DNA from: Nocardioides sp. SYSU D00065
GTDB taxonomy: Bacteria; Actinomycetota; Actinomycetes; Propionibacteriales; Nocardioidaceae
Direction: 5' to 3'
NCBI RefSeq assembly: GCF_017916425.1
Contig: NZ_JAFMSX010000001.1
Location: 1,612,001 to 1,676,000 of the forward strand
DNA: 64,000 nucleotides
The position numbers and the translations under genes are program-made. Below the pieces are notes generated by a model. It ran no database searches, was not told the DNA's origin, and worked only from the letters and a program-made list of their open reading frames with translations. The number at the start of each line of letters is the position of its first letter. The stretch's first letter is position 1. This document shows, piece after piece, positions 62,641 to 64,000 of the stretch.

Positions 62641-62662
62641 GAAAGTCCGGGGCACCGTTGGG

Positions 62663-62995
62663 CGTACGCCGCTCCGGCTGGCGGTGCGTGAGCCACATCG
62701 ATGACCGCCAGGATGTGGCTGGCTCACCGCTCGACGTACGCCGCGCCCGCTGGCGGTGCGTGAGCCACATCAGGACCCGCTGGGATGTGGCTGGTTCACC
62801 GCTCGACGTACGCCGCGCCCGCTGGCGGTGCGTGAGCCACATCGGGCGGCCCTGAATTGTGGCTGGCCCACCGCCAGCGGTACAGCGCTCCCGCTAGCGG
62901 TGCGTGAGCCACATCGGGACCCGCTGGGATGTGGCTGGTTCACCGCTCGACGTACGCCGCGCCGGCTGCCAGAGCCGCATCGGGCGAGATGCCGG
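62663..62995 (+). repeat. 72-bp tandem repeat array, about 4.5 units
   Basis: Units begin at 62663, 62735, 62807, 62879 and 62951 (the GTAC mark of each), a constant 72-bp period. Each contains GCGGTGCGTGAGCCACATC followed by a spacer and a (G)ATGTGGCTGG-TCACCGC segment, an imperfect hairpin built from GTGAGCC and GGCTCAC. The fifth unit is cut off after about 40 nt. There is no gene in the 62641-63222 interval, which holds only this array and the hairpin below. No open frame runs through it. Confidence 0.88.
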
Positions 62996-63029
62996 CCAGG
63001 TGCACCCGCAGGGGTGCCCGGTCAAGGCA

Positions 63030-63060
63030 CCGGCGGACCGGACGAGGTCCGGTCCGCCGG
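63030..63060. terminator. Strong GC hairpin between convergent fadH and fabH
   Basis: CCGGCGGACCGGA (63030-63042) pairs perfectly with TCCGGTCCGCCGG (63048-63060), 13 bp with a 5-nt loop that can tighten to GAG. It lies between the ends of two convergent genes and could terminate both. No U-run follows. Confidence 0.55.
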
Positions 63061-63222
63061 GCAGCCCCTGCCGATGTGGTCGTACCACTGTTCACGGATC
63101 ACGGTCGCCGCGCAGGTCGAGCCTGCGGAGCCCGTCCGCCCCAGGGGCGGGGCGAGGGCTCGATCGTAGGTCGCGTCGACGCCGTCCGCGACCCGGTTCC
63201 GGGGCGTCGAGGAGCGCGTCCC

Positions 63223-64000
63223 TCAGCCCAGCGGCGGGAGCGTCACGACCTGCCCGGCATAGCTGAGCCCGGCGCCGAAGGCGATGAGCAGGGCGGTGTC
63301 GCCGGGGGCTGCCTCGTCGTGGCGCAGCATCGCCTCCATCGCCAGCGGCACCGACGCGGCCGAGGTGTTGCCGGAGTCGATCACGTCGGTGGCGACCGCG
63401 ACGTGCTCGGGCAGCTTGATGTTCTTCGCGAGCGTCTGGGTGATGCGCAGGTTGGCCTGGTGGGGGATGAAGGCGTCGAGGTCGTCGGGGGTGACGCCGG
63501 CCAGGCGCATCGCCTCGTGCGCGACCTCCGCCATCGCGAACGGTGCCCAGCGGAAGACGGCCGTGCCCTCCATCTGCACGACCGGGTGGTCGGTCTCGGA
63601 GTGGCCGCCCAGGCAGCTGGGGGTCTGGGTGATGACGTGTGCCTGCGAGCCGTCCGAGCCCCACGCGGCCGGGCCGATGCCCGGCACGTCGGACGGACCG
63701 ACGACCACCGCACCGGCGCCGTCGGCGAAGATGAACGCCGTGCCGCGGTCGGTCGGGTCCATGAACCGGCTCAGCTGCTCGACGCCGATCACCAGCACGT
63801 GGGACTCGGCTCCCGAGCGGACCATCGACGACGCCAGGTTGATGGCATGGCAGAAGCCGGCGCAGCCGGCGGAGATGTCGAACGCCGCCGAGGTGATCCC
63901 CAAGGCGGCGGCGACCTGCGGTGCGGACGCCGGCGTGTGCTCGGGGTGGGTGGAGGTGGCGACGATGACGCAGCCGACCTGCTCGGCGCCCACTCCGGCA
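63223..64000 (-). CDS. fabH: 3-oxoacyl-ACP synthase III, C-terminal part (runs off window)
   Basis: About 259 codons of the C-terminal portion. The active-site Cys is in FDISAGCAGFCHAINLA, the His of FIPHQANLRI and the Asn of DSGNTSAASVPLAM complete the Cys-His-Asn triad, and the terminal GAGLSYAGQVVTLPPLG is typical. The enzyme condenses acetyl- or branched acyl-CoA with malonyl-ACP to start fatty acid synthesis; branched primers are usual in this phylum. The N-terminal 60-70 residues are outside the window. FabH versus a related KAS III of a secondary pathway cannot be decided from this part. Confidence 0.88.
   Translation of the reverse strand, partial: AGVGAEQVGCVIVATSTHPEHTPASAPQVAAALGITSAAFDISAGCAGFCHAINLASSMVRSGAESHVLVIGVEQLSRFMDPTDRGTAFIFADGAGAVVVGPSDVPGIGPAAWGSDGSQAHVITQTPSCLGGHSETDHPVVQMEGTAVFRWAPFAMAEVAHEAMRLAGVTPDDLDAFIPHQANLRITQTLAKNIKLPEHVAVATDVIDSGNTSAASVPLAMEAMLRHDEAAPGDTALLIAFGAGLSYAGQVVTLPPLG

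Noticed and set aside
62663..62995. Possible CRISPR array
   Set aside because: The 72-bp units are contiguous, with no variable spacers between constant repeats, and no cas genes are present.

Overview
The window is from a very GC-rich (about 70 percent or more) Gram-positive actinobacterium. Codons end almost always in G or C, GTG starts are common and genes are densely packed with many ATGA or GTGA overlaps. The family mix points to the Nocardioidaceae, most likely Nocardioides or a near relative: UdgX, MprAB-like and SigK/RskA/fasciclin modules, a HelD/HelR motor, an EthA-like monooxygenase, and a CebEFG/MsiK-like sugar importer. The genus is inferred from remembered family content, not from a marker gene. 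No rRNA, tRNA, transposase, integrase, prophage or CRISPR array was seen.

Layout. 1-5.4 kb: truncated hisC, VanZ-like and holin-like membrane proteins, a decayed phosphotyrosine phosphatase remnant, fructosamine kinase, UdgX, and an MprA/MprB-like two-component pair. 5.4-7.3 kb: pabB-pabA (folate branch of chorismate use), with a palindromic repeat inserted in frame inside pabB. 7.3-13.1 kb: a lipoprotein-type sulfatase, a fused PhzE-like anthranilate/ADIC synthase, an NAD-dependent sugar epimerase and a GH16-like lipoprotein. 13.2-16.2 kb: a HelD/HelR-type RNA polymerase motor and an enoyl-CoA hydratase. 16.2-24.8 kb: a surface-glycan cluster with a methyltransferase, a GT4 enzyme, an epimerase, a three-part GT2-repeat-GT4 enzyme and an OafA-like acyltransferase. 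24.8-28.6 kb: a SigK-type regulon comprising a membrane sulfite-oxidase-fold molybdoenzyme, a fasciclin lipoprotein, sigK and rskA, with two matching promoter candidates. 28.7-30.4 kb: a second ECF sigma factor and a membrane-anchored Pro/Lys/Asp repeat protein.

30.6-37.5 kb: small metabolic and regulatory genes (AraC, VOC, cupin, isoaspartyl methyltransferase, DUF1624-type membrane protein, YjbR, SRPBCC, DUF4282) and a two-gene ABC exporter-like unit. 37.7-41.9 kb: fadB-fadA beta-oxidation operon, divergent from a MerR regulator. 41.9-48.8 kb: CPA1 antiporter, NAD(P)-binding protein, CPBP protease, YbdK-type ligase, LLM-class flavoenzyme and a DEAD-box helicase with an Arg/Gly-rich tail. 49.0-56.0 kb: a LacI-controlled beta-glucoside uptake and hydrolysis module (regulator, GH1, two permeases, binding protein, and a divergent ATPase), with two identical LacI-type operators between the divergent halves. 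56.0-62.6 kb: EthA-like monooxygenase, MFS protein, CaiB/AMACR-type enzyme, and a PadR-fadH operon. 62.6-63.2 kb: gene-free, with a 72-bp tandem array and a strong hairpin. 63.2 kb to the end: truncated fabH.

The most unusual feature is a palindromic repeat family with three copies (6264-6332, 47217-47304, 59947-60036). One copy lies inside pabB as a whole number of codons, so the enzyme appears to carry about 23 repeat-encoded residues. The same peptide-like reading frame is open in the two intergenic copies.
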